Below, one piece after another: positions 55,545 through 64,000 of a stretch of DNA of 64,000 nucleotides. The stretch covers positions 17,426 through 81,425 of the forward strand of contig JANDJE010000007.1 in the NCBI GenBank assembly GCA_024331095.1, in the 5' to 3' direction. This stretch comes from Nitrospira sp. GTDB taxonomy: Bacteria > Nitrospirota > Nitrospiria > Nitrospirales > Nitrospiraceae. Numbering within the stretch: position 1 is the first letter of the stretch; each line of letters begins with the position of its first letter. Made by a program: the position numbers and the translations under genes. A model generated the notes under the pieces. The model was not told the origin of the DNA. It was given only the letters and a program-made list of their open reading frames with translations, and did not search any database.

Positions 55545-57275
55545 CTATCCCACCGGATCGCTCAGGCGGATGGTGTACAGATAGTGATAGAGGCCTTTGC
55601 GCTCCATGAGCTGGGCATGGGTGCCTTCTTCAACGAGACGGCCCTTGTCCAAGACGAGAATGCGGTCGGCGTGCTGGACGGTGGAAAGCCGATGGGCGAC
55701 GACGAACGTCGTCCTCCCCTGCATCAGGCGATCGATGGCTTCTTGGACCAGACGTTCCGACTCGCTGTCGAGAGAAGACGTGGCTTCATCCAACAGCAGG
55801 ATGCGCGGGTTCTTTAGAATCGCCCGCGCGATCGCAAGGCGTTGACGCTGTCCTCCCGAGAGGTTGATGCCCTTTTCCCCGACGATGGTGCGGTACTTGT
55901 CGGGGAAACTCATAATGAAATCGTGGGCATGCGCGGCCTTGCACGCGCGCTCTATTTCCTGTTCATCGGCGGCGGGATTCCCGTAGCGGACGTTGTCCAG
56001 AATGGTGCCGCCGAACAAAATGGTTTCCTGCGGGACCAACGCCAATTGCCGATACCAGCTCTCGATGGTCACCTGTTTCAGGTCGTGACCGTCGATCATG
56101 ATCCGGCCTTCGGTCGGGTCGTAGAATCGGTGGAGCAGATTGACGACGGTCGTCTTTCCGGCGCCGGTCGGCCCGACGATCGCAATGACCTCGCCGGGCT
56201 TGGCCTCGAACGATACGTGCGAGAGAACGGGGGCGCGTGAATCATAGGCGAACCCGATGTCTTCGAACCGCACGTGGCCGGTCGTCGTGGAGAGAACGAT
56301 CGCTCCCGGTCGGTCTTGAACGGCCGGCTCCACGTCCAGTATTTCGAACACCCGTTGCATGGCGCCCTGGGCCTCTTTCACCTGCGAGAAGACACGGGCG
56401 GCCGAGCTGAAGGGACCGATCAGGATGCCCGCAAACAAAATGAAGGCGAACAGATCGCCGGGGGTGATGGCGCCCTCGACCACTTGCCGGCCTCCGTACC
56501 AGATGACGGCGGCCGCGATGGAAAAGGTGAGCAGGCTGATGGTCGGAATGAACAGGGCCATGATGCCGGCTCGACGCATGGTGACGCGGAGGGTTTGATC
56601 GATCTGCGCCGAAAAGCGCTCTTCTTCGCGCTTTGTCTGCACGAACGATTTGACGATGCGGATGCCGGAAATCACTTCCTCGGCCAAGGTGTTGAGAGCG
56701 GCGGTCTGGTCCTGAAGCGACAGGGAGAGGGCCTTGAGCCTGCGTCCGAACATTTTGGCGACCAACACCAACAACGGGAGAAGAATCAAGATCAGGAGCG
56801 AGAGACGCCAATTCATCATGAACAGAAAGGCCAGTCCGCCGACGAACGTGACAAGCTGTTTTGCGCTGTCGATCGGCAGTTCCGTCGCGACCGACTGAAT
56901 GATTCCGACGTCGTTCATTAATCGCGACAGCAGCTCGCCGGTTCGGCGGCGGGCGAAGAATTTGACGTCCAGCGTCTGCAAATGCGCGAAGACATGCCGA
57001 CGGAAGTCGGCCATGATTCGTTGAGACACCCATGCGGTCAGATAGCTGTGCCCCATCGTGCAGAGGCCTTGGAGAAGCACGAGCCCGAGCAAGACCCCGA
57101 TCAGTTCCGTCATTCGGCCGGCGTCTTGTCGGACCGTGATGACATCCCACAGCGCGCCCGTCAATCGAAGCAGGGCCAGATTGACGGCCGCCACGCTCAT
57201 GACGAGGAGGCCGCTGGCCAGCATCCGCGGCACGTACGGCTGAATGAACGGCAAGAAGCGTCTAAAGATCAACAT
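55545..57275 (-). CDS. MsbA-like ABC exporter (half-transporter)
   Basis: 576 residues: six membrane helices, then an intact ATPase with IVGPTGAGKTTVVNLLHRFY (Walker A), INLSGGQRQRLAIARAI (signature), RILLLDEATSSLDS (Walker B) and FVVAHRLSTVQ (switch His). It would export lipids or drugs across the inner membrane as a homodimer. It shows what the degenerate ABC protein at 42404-44080 has lost. No operon partner is seen. Confidence 0.93.
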   Translation of the reverse strand: MLIFRRFLPFIQPYVPRMLASGLLVMSVAAVNLALLRLTGALWDVITVRQDAGRMTELIGVLLGLVLLQGLCTMGHSYLTAWVSQRIMADFRRHVFAHLQTLDVKFFARRRTGELLSRLMNDVGIIQSVATELPIDSAKQLVTFVGGLAFLFMMNWRLSLLILILLPLLVLVAKMFGRRLKALSLSLQDQTAALNTLAEEVISGIRIVKSFVQTKREEERFSAQIDQTLRVTMRRAGIMALFIPTISLLTFSIAAAVIWYGGRQVVEGAITPGDLFAFILFAGILIGPFSSAARVFSQVKEAQGAMQRVFEILDVEPAVQDRPGAIVLSTTTGHVRFEDIGFAYDSRAPVLSHVSFEAKPGEVIAIVGPTGAGKTTVVNLLHRFYDPTEGRIMIDGHDLKQVTIESWYRQLALVPQETILFGGTILDNVRYGNPAADEQEIERACKAAHAHDFIMSFPDKYRTIVGEKGINLSGGQRQRLAIARAILKNPRILLLDEATSSLDSESERLVQEAIDRLMQGRTTFVVAHRLSTVQHADRILVLDKGRLVEEGTHAQLMERKGLYHYLYTIRLSDPVG

Positions 57276-57374
57276 GACGGGCTAGAAAGAGGCGTCCGGA
57301 TACCGGCGTGGGGCCTGGCTCGTCATTCCGCCTCTGCGGAAAAGAGCGGCAAGGTGGGGAAAAACGGGCGACGC

Positions 57375-57596
57375 TCAGTCGGGATGAATGACCGATTCAA
57401 TGAGCGTCTTATTGAGTGCCACAAAATCGGCCCGGTCCTTGTCATCGATGACCACGTTCGTCAGGCTGATGAACGGACGCCCGTCTTCATTGATTGCGTC
57501 GGAGACGCGATTACGTGTTGGAGGAATCAGAAAGTCGCCTACGTACGTGCAGTGGATCGTTCGAACGCGAATCCGAACTTTCCTGCCCTCAGCCAA
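57375..57596 (-). CDS. Small conserved-type protein, unknown function
   Basis: 73 residues: RTIHCTYVGDFLIPPTRNRV then SDAINEDGRPFISLTNVVID, a compact beta-rich pattern I associate with uncharacterised small proteins that tolerate no insertion. The start is TTG 57596, supported by GGAGGG 4 nt upstream. It lies 39 nt after the bS22-like gene, probably the same transcript. Confidence 0.65.
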   Translation of the reverse strand: MAEGRKVRIRVRTIHCTYVGDFLIPPTRNRVSDAINEDGRPFISLTNVVIDDKDRADFVALNKTLIESVIHPD

Positions 57597-57635
57597 GAAA
57601 CCCTCCGGTCACGTGACCCTTGCCTAACTGTCGGC

Positions 57636-57731
57636 CTAACTTTTGCGGCGAAGAAACTTTTGACGTCTGCGCAGCTTTTTGTATTTGTGCTTGCGCATCT
57701 TTTTTCGTCGTTTTTTCAAAACGCTCGACAT
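57636..57731 (-). CDS. bS22/mS38-like very small basic protein (AURKAIP1/COX24 type)
   Basis: 31 residues, MSSVLKKRRKKMRKHKYKKL and then RRRQKFLRRKS, almost entirely Lys and Arg. This is the pattern of the AURKAIP1/COX24 domain, known from the mitochondrial ribosomal protein mS38 and its small bacterial counterpart bS22. A likely role is binding rRNA in the small subunit near the decoding site. GGGAGA lies about 10 nt before the ATG. It precedes the 73-residue gene by 39 nt. Confidence 0.8.
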   Translation of the reverse strand: MSSVLKKRRKKMRKHKYKKLRRRQKFLRRKS

Positions 57732-58030
57732 ACGTTGGTTCTCCCAGGCGGCAGAGTCTAGAGGCTTTTCTTACAAAATGCAAGGTCCGTCATGGTCTCG
57801 TCGATGGTCGCGTCGAAAGTCCGCTTAACGAGAAGCCGCGAATCGTGTCGGCGGAATTTCATCTTGGCGAAGTTCTGCGGGGAGCAGAAGTCAGCGACCG
57901 AGACCGATCGGTATTTTGGGGCGCTTGCTTCAGAAAGCAGCTCGTTCTCAGTTTCTCAGTCGATCGCAAAGTCGAGTTGCGAGCGATTGGATCAAACCTG
58001 TCGGCACAACGGGCTCGGTAGAACTCGTCG
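57732..58030. other. Gap without a supported gene
   Basis: About 300 bp between the bS22-like gene and the end of secA. Open frames are short or antisense in nature and show no motif. It presumably holds the promoter of the small genes. No terminator for secA with a T-run was found. Confidence 0.4.
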
Positions 58031-60754
58031 TTACGCGCCGTGGCATTTTTTGTACTTCTTGCCGCTTCCGCAGGGGCAGGGATCATTGCGGCCGACCTTG
58101 GCGTCAGCGCGGTGCACGGGAGCCTGAGTTACGGCGGGCTCTTCTCCGCGGTTCAGCGTGAGTTTCGCCTGTGGGCGGGAAATGACGGGAGGGGGCACGG
58201 GGGCCGGCGGCTCCGCGTCTTGACGAACGGCTTGGACGTGCAGCAGCCGGTTGATCGTATCGGATTTGATCCGTTCCATCATGCCGGCAAAGAGATCAAA
58301 GCCTTCGCGTTTATATTCGATCAACGGGTCTTTTTGTCCGTAGCCGCGAAGGCCGATGCCGTCTCGCAGGTGATCCATGGCAAGCAAATGGTCTTTCCAG
58401 TGATGATCGATGACCTGGAGCATGAAGGTTTTCTCCAGAAACCGCATCAGCTCAGGTCCCAATTCCTGCTCTTTCCGCGAATAGGCCTCGCGAACCTGGG
58501 TATGCAAGTCTTCCAACAGGGCGTCTCGCCCGATCTCTCTGAGGGATTCTCCTTTATCGTGCTTGCCCTGGGTGATGTCGATGCCGAACTGGCCCTGCAT
58601 CATTTCCACCAGGCCCTTGAGATCCCACTCTTCCGGATATTGGTCGGGCGGGCAGTAGACGCTCATAGCCGAGTCCACCAATCCGGCCATCATGTCGCGG
58701 AGGTTTTCTTTGAGGTTTTCTCCGCTGAGGACCGCCCGCCGGTGGCGATAGATCACTTCGCGTTGCTTGTTCATGACGTCGTCATATTCAAGCAACTGTT
58801 TGCGGATCTCAAAGTTGTGGGCTTCGACTTTCTTTTGCGCGTTGGCGATCGCGCGCGTCACCATGCCGTGCTCGATGGGCACGCCCTCTTCCATGCCCAA
58901 TTTGAGCATCAGTTGCGAGACCCGCTCCGAGGCGAAAATTCGCATCAGATCGTCTTCAAGCGACAGATAGAACCGAGACGTACCTGGATCGCCCTGCCGC
59001 CCGGCCCGCCCGCGCAATTGATTGTCGATTCGACGGCTCTCGTGTCGCTCGGTGCCCAGGATGTGCAGTCCACCGCAGGCGATCACCTCCTGCTTGTTCT
59101 TTTCACAGTCCGCTCTGATCTCTTCATAAAGCTCGAGTTTACGGGCGTCGGGCAGGTTCTCTTCCCGATACAGCACTTGCTTGTAGAGAAAGTCGGGGTT
59201 GCCGCCCAACAGAATGTCGGTGCCGCGCCCCGCCATGTTGGTGGCGATGGTGACGGCGCCTTTGCGACCGGCTTGCGCGACGATCTCGGCTTCGCGCTCA
59301 TGGTGTTTGGCGTTCAGGACATTATGCTTGACGCCGTTCCGGTTCAGGAGCGCCGAGAGTTTTTCGGATTTTTCGATGGAGATGGTGCCGACCAGCACCG
59401 GCTGCCCGCGCTGATGGCAATCTTTAATTTCCTCGACGATGGCGGTGAATTTTTCTTTCTCCGTTCGATAGACGACGTCGGGATAGTCGATGCGGATCAT
59501 CTTGCGGTTGGTCGGCACCACGTTGACGTCGAGGTTGTAGATTTTGGCGAATTCGGCGGCCTCGGTATCCGCGGTTCCGGTCATGCCGCTGAGCTTCTTG
59601 TACATGCGGAAATAATTTTGGAAGGTGATGGACGCCAGCGTCTGATTTTCGTTGGCGATCTTGACGCCTTCCTTGGCCTCGACGGCTTGGTGCAGGCCGT
59701 CGCTCCAGCGGCGGCCCGGCATCAGTCGGCCCGTAAATTCGTCCACGATGATGACTTCGCCGTCTTTGACGACGTAGTCCACGTCGCGTTTGTACAGCGC
59801 ATGGGCCTGCAGCGCCTTGACCACGTGGTGCACCAGATCCATGTGGGCCGGGTCGTAGAGATTCTCCACGCCAAGCAGTTTTTCCACGCGGGCGTTGCCG
59901 TCTTCCGTCAACGCGGCGGTCTTGGTTTTTTCTTCAATCGTATAATCCCGCTCCGGTTTCAATTGGGGAATGATCGCGTTGATCCGATAGTAGAGGTCGG
60001 TGGATTGATCGGTCGGCCCGGAAATGATCAGCGGCGTTCGCGCCTCGTCGATCAGAATGCTGTCGACCTCGTCCACGATGGCGAAATTCAGCTCGCGCTG
60101 GACGCATTGATTCAGGTCGGTCACCACGAGGTTGTCGCGCAGGTAATCGAACCCGTACTCGTTGTTCGTGCCGTAGGTGATGTCGGCGCGATAGGCTTCG
60201 GCCCTGGTGCAAGGCCGAAGATGCTGGAGCCGCTTGTCCGCCGATTCATAGGTCGGATCAAAGAGAAACGAGGCATCGTGCTGAATGACGCCGGTGGACA
60301 GGCCCAACGCATGGTAGAGGCGCCCCATCCATTGGGCGTCTCGCTTGGCGAGATAATCGTTGACGGTGACCAGGTGAACGCCTTTCCCTTCGAGCGCGTT
60401 CAAATAAATGGGGAGGGTGGCAACCAGGGTTTTCCCTTCGCCGGTTTTCATCTCCGCGATGCGGCCCTTGTGCAGGATCATGCCGCCGATGAGTTGCACG
60501 TCGAAATGCCTCATATTGAGCACGCGGCGGGACATTTCGCGGCATACGGCAAAGGCCTCCGGCAAGATGTCGTCGAGCGTCGCTCCGGCTTCCAGACGCT
60601 TCTTGAAGCCCGGAGTTTTGTCCGCGAGGGCCTGGTCGGAGAGCGGCGTCAACCCGGACTCCAGGCCGTTGATCCGCTCCACGATCGGAAGGAGCGCCTT
60701 GATTTCCCTGTCGTTTTTGCTGCCGAAGATCAGGTTAAGTAACTGGGTGACCAT
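58031..60754 (-). CDS. secA: Preprotein translocase ATPase SecA
   Basis: 907 residues, full length. [20 protein letters not shown] (Walker A), [20 protein letters not shown] (motif II and substrate region), [31 protein letters not shown] and [13 protein letters not shown] follow in order. The C-terminus carries a zinc site, [19 protein letters not shown], for SecB and lipid contact. It drives export through SecYEG. ATG 60754 gives the typical start [19 protein letters not shown]. Confidence 0.97.
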   Translation of the reverse strand: MVTQLLNLIFGSKNDREIKALLPIVERINGLESGLTPLSDQALADKTPGFKKRLEAGATLDDILPEAFAVCREMSRRVLNMRHFDVQLIGGMILHKGRIAEMKTGEGKTLVATLPIYLNALEGKGVHLVTVNDYLAKRDAQWMGRLYHALGLSTGVIQHDASFLFDPTYESADKRLQHLRPCTRAEAYRADITYGTNNEYGFDYLRDNLVVTDLNQCVQRELNFAIVDEVDSILIDEARTPLIISGPTDQSTDLYYRINAIIPQLKPERDYTIEEKTKTAALTEDGNARVEKLLGVENLYDPAHMDLVHHVVKALQAHALYKRDVDYVVKDGEVIIVDEFTGRLMPGRRWSDGLHQAVEAKEGVKIANENQTLASITFQNYFRMYKKLSGMTGTADTEAAEFAKIYNLDVNVVPTNRKMIRIDYPDVVYRTEKEKFTAIVEEIKDCHQRGQPVLVGTISIEKSEKLSALLNRNGVKHNVLNAKHHEREAEIVAQAGRKGAVTIATNMAGRGTDILLGGNPDFLYKQVLYREENLPDARKLELYEEIRADCEKNKQEVIACGGLHILGTERHESRRIDNQLRGRAGRQGDPGTSRFYLSLEDDLMRIFASERVSQLMLKLGMEEGVPIEHGMVTRAIANAQKKVEAHNFEIRKQLLEYDDVMNKQREVIYRHRRAVLSGENLKENLRDMMAGLVDSAMSVYCPPDQYPEEWDLKGLVEMMQGQFGIDITQGKHDKGESLREIGRDALLEDLHTQVREAYSRKEQELGPELMRFLEKTFMLQVIDHHWKDHLLAMDHLRDGIGLRGYGQKDPLIEYKREGFDLFAGMMERIKSDTINRLLHVQAVRQDAEPPAPVPPPVISRPQAKLTLNRGEEPAVTQAPVHRADAKVGRNDPCPCGSGKKYKKCHGA

Positions 60755-60895
60755 GATATCGAGTCGTCAAATGGGCCATAAAAGAAAACCGACAAACCGA
60801 GGCAGTATACCGCATCCGTCCGACGAATCCTAGTTGAGGAGGCCCGAGGGGCGAGGGGTGATGGGTGAGGGGATAAATTGTCGCTTCAGCCCATC

Positions 60896-60910
60896 TTGAC
60901 AAATCGTCAA
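60896..60910 (+). promoter_or_regulatory. TTGAC-N5-GTCAA inverted repeat with -35-like box
   Basis: Upstream of the Cys/His protein at 60956. TTGACA (60896-60901) could be a -35 box; TATTAG at 60917-60922 is a possible -10 box, but the 15-nt spacing is short. Confidence 0.3.
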
Positions 60911-60955
60911 TCGGTCTATTAGCATCCTTTCGCTCTAAAACACGTGCGAGTCCTC

Positions 60956-61264
60956 ATGATGAATCGCGGTGTTGTAAAGGTTCTTTCGGTTCTGGTAGTT
61001 GTCTGCGTGTTGTCGGTCGGCGGGCTGGCAATCGGGCAGCAGGTCGCGCATGAATTTGATCACCAATCCCATCATCAATCGTCCTCTCATCACAGTACTG
61101 TGCTCTGTTCCTGGTTATGCATCGCCGGACAGGGGTGGGAAGTTGCGATTGCTCCGAGGCTGTGGGAAGGGTTCCCGTTTGAATGGATAGAGCATCAGGT
61201 AAGTAAGACACCTTCCATCATTCACTCCCTTTTCATAGTCGCGCGAGGGCCTCCCGTTTCTTGA
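60956..61264 (+). CDS. Exported Cys/His-rich small protein (paralogue A)
   Basis: 102 residues from ATG 60956. A signal or anchor helix (VVKVLSVLVVVCVLSVGGLAI) is followed by HEFDHQSHHQSSSHHS, TVLCSWLCIAGQGWEVAIAP and a C-terminal RGPPVS. The same layout recurs in the gene at 61975. It resembles DUF2946-type proteins, which are often near copper genes. Metal contact through the His run and the CSWLC pair is inferred. The gap to the TlpA-like gene is 89 bp. Confidence 0.62.
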   Translation: MMNRGVVKVLSVLVVVCVLSVGGLAIGQQVAHEFDHQSHHQSSSHHSTVLCSWLCIAGQGWEVAIAPRLWEGFPFEWIEHQVSKTPSIIHSLFIVARGPPVS

Positions 61265-61353
61265 TCCTCGTTTCGATTCAGTCTTGCTTCTGGCCGGTTT
61301 TGAAGTTTTCTCTGGGCCAGATTCTTCGACCATAAGGCCTGGAGACAGGGGCA

Positions 61354-61968
61354 GTGGGAATTTTTCAAACCATGGGTAAACCTATGAGGCTTCAGATGAA
61401 TGGAGAAGAGTCGTCGCCCTTGCGCTCGATCGGCCGAAGACGGGGAATAGGGCTTGTTCTCTCTCTCCTGTTCATGTTCTCGACCTGCTCGGTGTGGGCG
61501 ATGGGTTCGCGTGTGCCGGCGGTGGGAACTCCGGCGGAGGATTTTCGTCTCATCGACCTTGAGGGAAAACAACAAAGCCTCAGTCAGTATCGCGGCAAGG
61601 TCGTCCTTGTGAACTTTTGGGCGACCTGGTGCAAACCCTGTACGACTGAAATGCCTGCAATGCAAACGGCTTACGACAAACTCAAGGCCCAGGGGTTTGT
61701 GGTGCTCGCGGTCAATGAGTTAGAGGACGAAGCCAAAGTGCGCGAGCACATCAAGCAGTACGGGCACACGTTCCCGGTCTTGATGGATCGAGACAATAAG
61801 GTGGCCAATCAATTCGGCGTGTTCGGGTTGCCGGTCAGCGTCTTTATCGACGAAAAGGGCGTGGTGCAAGAATACATCAAGGGCGGATTGCTGACGGAAG
61901 AGAAAATCATGCAGACGTTCCATAGGATTCAAGGCGGGAAATCCGCTCAAGCGGCGTTGGTCAAGTAA
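61354..61968 (+). CDS. TlpA/ResA-type thioredoxin, membrane-anchored or exported
   Basis: 204 residues from GTG 61354; in-frame ATG codons at 61372, 61384 and 61396 are alternatives. The N-terminal helix (IGLVLSLLFMFSTCSVWA) targets it to the periplasm. Domain: LSQYRGKVVLVNFWATWCKP with active site WCKPC, then MPAMQTAYDKLKAQGFVVLAV and cis-Pro GVFGLPVSVFI. Such proteins reduce thiols for cytochrome c or metalloprotein maturation. It lies between two Cys-pair paralogues, which may be its substrates. Confidence 0.88.
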   Translation: MGIFQTMGKPMRLQMNGEESSPLRSIGRRRGIGLVLSLLFMFSTCSVWAMGSRVPAVGTPAEDFRLIDLEGKQQSLSQYRGKVVLVNFWATWCKPCTTEMPAMQTAYDKLKAQGFVVLAVNELEDEAKVREHIKQYGHTFPVLMDRDNKVANQFGVFGLPVSVFIDEKGVVQEYIKGGLLTEEKIMQTFHRIQGGKSAQAALVK

Positions 61969-61974
61969 AGCGAC

Positions 61975-62277
61975 ATGACTCGGTTTCATCGACAGATGCT
62001 CGTCCTGCCCCTTGTGGCGTGCTTGTTGTTGGTGCCCATTCTCGCGGCGCCGGCGGCCGTCGCCCATGAGGTCCAGCATAGCCATCATAAAGCGGCGACT
62101 CATTCATCTCCGTTGTGTGCATGGTTTTGTGGCGTAGGACAAGGGTACGAGGTAAGTGATTCTGCTTTTGTTCCCGTCTTTTCTTTCATAGCCATCCAGG
62201 GCATTGACTCTGACAGCCAAATCGACGACCTCAACCGGTTGAGGCTGTTCTCTCGCGGCCCTCCTCTTTCTTGCTAA
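61975..62277 (+). CDS. Exported Cys/His-rich small protein (paralogue B)
   Basis: 100 residues with signal sequence (LVLPLVACLLLVPILAAPAA). HEVQHSHHKAATHSSPLCAW then FCGVGQGYEVS mirrors the gene at 60956: His run, C-x3-C, GQG, and a terminal RGPPLS. It starts 6 nt after the TlpA-like stop, so it is in the same operon. A metal or thiol role is inferred. Confidence 0.65.
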   Translation: MTRFHRQMLVLPLVACLLLVPILAAPAAVAHEVQHSHHKAATHSSPLCAWFCGVGQGYEVSDSAFVPVFSFIAIQGIDSDSQIDDLNRLRLFSRGPPLSC

Positions 62278-62503
62278 CTCCTCTCTGTTCAGCCGTTTGA
62301 TGCTCGGGAACAGGCGTTGCTCCGCAGAGGAGCACGGTGCCGGCTCGTTGCATCGGCGGTGGTCGAGTTCGCGCCAATAAGGGAAAACAGGGTGGCTCCC
62401 GACGCCCACAGCCGTGATGATCCGTCGCGGAGATGAGGAGCAGTCGGGGCCGCCCGGATGATGGTCGCTAACACTACTAATGAGAAACCAGGAGGTACAT
62501 ATC

Positions 62504-62827
62504 ATGGAAGACTTTCTCTCATTGCAGAATAAACGGTTGTTGCGGGTCGATGAAGCGGCCAGATTGCTGAACGTGAGTCGTTGGACGATCTATCGGTGGG
62601 TCGAGGCCGGGCAACTCGGCGGTACGCGGATCGGGGCCGGCACGCTGCGAATTTTTAGCGATACAGTGGCGGCTTTAATCAGCCGGCATTGCGTCGGAGC
62701 GCCGATTGCCGCGGAGGCTGCGCAGAGAGGGCGGGCTCCAGTCGTACCGATCTCAGGAGCGAGAGGGCGCAAGCCCATGCTTGCCGACACGGTCGGTTCA
62801 CGACGGCGGGTGACCACCGCTTCTTAG
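62504..62827 (+). CDS. Excisionase-type HTH DNA-binding protein
   Basis: 107 residues. LLRVDEAARLLNVSRWTIYR then WVEAGQLGGTRIGAGTLRIF is the MerR/excisionase HTH (HTH_17). The C-terminal half is basic and unstructured (RGRAPV, GARGRK). It has an excellent AGGAGGT site before ATG 62504. No integrase or phage gene is visible, so a local regulator of the flanking exported proteins is more likely than an excisionase. Confidence 0.82.
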   Translation: MEDFLSLQNKRLLRVDEAARLLNVSRWTIYRWVEAGQLGGTRIGAGTLRIFSDTVAALISRHCVGAPIAAEAAQRGRAPVVPISGARGRKPMLADTVGSRRRVTTAS

Positions 62828-62869
62828 GGGACTTTGAGACAATGGTTTGCTGGTGGAAGGAGTTTTCTT

Positions 62870-63940
62870 ATGAAAAATCCTGAAAATCTATGGAGGAGCT
62901 CCTTCCGGTGCACCGTGTCAGTTATGCTGCTGGCCGGCATTCTGGCGGGGGGGGCAGAGACAGAAGCTTCCTGCGGGTCGGCGAGTTGCTTCGTGGTGAT
63001 TAATTCGCAACAGGCGGTGTCGCCGGCCGGTGTGTTGACCGTCAATGTCAATTTTACGCACACCCCGAACGAGATCCCGCCGGAGGGCGTGGCCACCATT
63101 CCGTTCGCCAATCAACAGACCAAGCAATTGATTTTGGCCAACAGCCAGGTCAGCCAGCTTAGGACGTTGGTGCAAATCGGAGTGTTGGATCTGAATTATG
63201 GGCTGACGGAACGGATCGGCCTCCAAGTGCAGATCCCCTATCGAATGGTCGATGCGATCGGACAGATCGGCTCCGGCGCGGTCTCCAATACATTCGATCG
63301 AGGATTCGGAGATATTCTCGGCAAGGTCAAGTACAACATTATTCCCACCCTGCGCAGCATGGTCGTCCTGGAAATGGGAGTCTGGTTCCCTGTCGGCGAC
63401 TATGGTCATGAAGCCGTGGGAGGGCAGCTCGCGGAATCGACGCTGCAAGTGGGGAGAGGGGCATTCGGGTTCCAGCCGGGTTTCTATCAAACCTATGAAA
63501 TTCTGCCACATCGCCTCAATCAATTCCTGTCCGGCAACTATCGGTACACCATGCGGAATTCGGATGGGTATCGGTTCGGCGAGGAGTTTACCGTCAGCGC
63601 GGGCTTAAATCTGGTCACCTTCCCGTGGCTTACGCTGACCAACCAGATCAATTTCCGTTACAAAGATCGGGACAACATCGAGGCGGCCCTCTACCGGCTG
63701 GATCCGGTGCTCAATCGGGCGGTGTTGCTGGATGGCAACATCGTCGGGCGCGACGTTCCCACGACAGACCATACGTTTGTCGCCTACTCGACCGGCGCAG
63801 TCGTCAATGTCTTTAATTTTGCGCAGGTGTATTTCATCGCCCAGATTCCGATCTATCGGGATTTCAACGGCAATCTTCAGCAAACCGTCAGTTATTTCGG
63901 GGGAGTCACGAAATCGTTCGCGACCCCTCCCTTGTTTTAA
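62870..63940 (+). CDS. Outer-membrane beta-barrel protein (MetA-pathway/porin-like)
   Basis: 356 residues with signal peptide (CTVSVMLLAGILAGGAETEA). The mature protein starts with a Cys pair (SCGSASCFVV), then alternating amphipathic strands: LDLNYGLTERIGLQVQIPYR, GFGDILGKVKYNII, LEMGVWFPVGDYG, SGNYRYTMRN, and a terminal aromatic Phe (ATPPLF). This is the look of barrel proteins annotated as phenol-degradation MetA-like or transporters. ATG 62870 has GGAAGGAG upstream. The substrate is unknown; an adjacent metal-linked cluster is suggestive only. Confidence 0.78.
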   Translation: MKNPENLWRSSFRCTVSVMLLAGILAGGAETEASCGSASCFVVINSQQAVSPAGVLTVNVNFTHTPNEIPPEGVATIPFANQQTKQLILANSQVSQLRTLVQIGVLDLNYGLTERIGLQVQIPYRMVDAIGQIGSGAVSNTFDRGFGDILGKVKYNIIPTLRSMVVLEMGVWFPVGDYGHEAVGGQLAESTLQVGRGAFGFQPGFYQTYEILPHRLNQFLSGNYRYTMRNSDGYRFGEEFTVSAGLNLVTFPWLTLTNQINFRYKDRDNIEAALYRLDPVLNRAVLLDGNIVGRDVPTTDHTFVAYSTGAVVNVFNFAQVYFIAQIPIYRDFNGNLQQTVSYFGGVTKSFATPPLF

Positions 63941-63976
63941 GGATCATGTACTCATTTAGAAGACGGAGCACCCATC

Positions 63977-64000
63977 ATGGAACACCAGGAACACATCGAG
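63977..64000 (+). CDS. Start of a further gene, truncated by window end
   Basis: ATG 63977 with CGGAG upstream begins MEHQEHIE and runs off the window. Spacing (36 bp after the barrel gene) and strand suggest it continues the same operon. Nothing can be said of function. Confidence 0.4.

Noticed and set aside
58040..60742. A 900-codon open frame on the plus strand opposite secA
   Set aside because: It is an antisense shadow of a fully conserved secA; low third-position stops in high-GC DNA explain it.

Overview
The window reads as chromosomal DNA of a Gram-negative bacterium with fairly high GC. Gene content (isc cluster with a zinc-ribbon HscB, pyruvoyl arginine decarboxylase plus agmatinase, GlnRS, several TolC-type outer-membrane proteins, a tiny basic mS38/bS22-like protein) suggests Nitrospirota, probably Nitrospira. 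That assignment is from memory of gene content and was not tested. No rRNA, replication origin or CRISPR array was seen. Three tRNA genes are present, all with an encoded CCA end.

Layout. (1) 1-8.5 kb is a defence island: the C-terminal part of an SNF2-type helicase, an AAA/DUF4143 ATPase, and a type III restriction-modification pair (Mod, Res) with a small four-helix-bundle gene inserted between them. (2) 8.5-11.5 kb, minus strand: two paralogous exported metal-type proteins, a thioredoxin-like protein, a peroxiredoxin and an unknown protein. (3) 11.6-16 kb: typA and, divergently, a class A penicillin-binding protein. (4) 16-22.7 kb: iscR-iscS-iscU-iscA-hscB-hscA-iscX, with a ferredoxin gene divergent from iscR and a ferredoxin-reductase-like gene next to it. 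(5) 22.8-29.3 kb: gltX, two tRNA-Gln genes, an alcohol dehydrogenase, glnS-yacG, two unknown genes and tRNA-Glu. (6) 29.3-31.2 kb: a scar region with a frameshifted DUF6883-like gene, its intact DUF4926 partner and a decayed IS1380-type transposase.

(7) 31.4-36.5 kb: a DsbA-like protein, a zinc-ribbon protein, an aldehyde dehydrogenase, arginine-to-putrescine genes (pdaD, speB) and a pseudouridine synthase. (8) 36.5-45.6 kb: an NhaR-like regulator divergent from a five-gene export cluster of three tandem TolC-like paralogues, an ABC protein whose ATPase motifs are nearly all lost, and an HlyD-type adaptor, closed by a strong terminator. (9) 45.9-57.6 kb: purE-purK, rhomboid protease, DHH phosphoesterase, LOG protein, CBS protein, a DUF692/MNIO-like protein, dus, maf, an exported unknown, an intact MsbA-like exporter, and two small genes. 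(10) 58-64 kb: secA, then a run of exported Cys/His-rich proteins, a TlpA-like thioredoxin, an excisionase-type HTH protein and an outer-membrane beta-barrel.

The best candidates for something undescribed are the three-TolC/inactivated-ABC/HlyD cluster, the type III R-M island with palindromic repeats translated inside Mod, and the MNIO-like protein without an evident peptide substrate. All functional calls are from reading motifs by eye; no database search was run.
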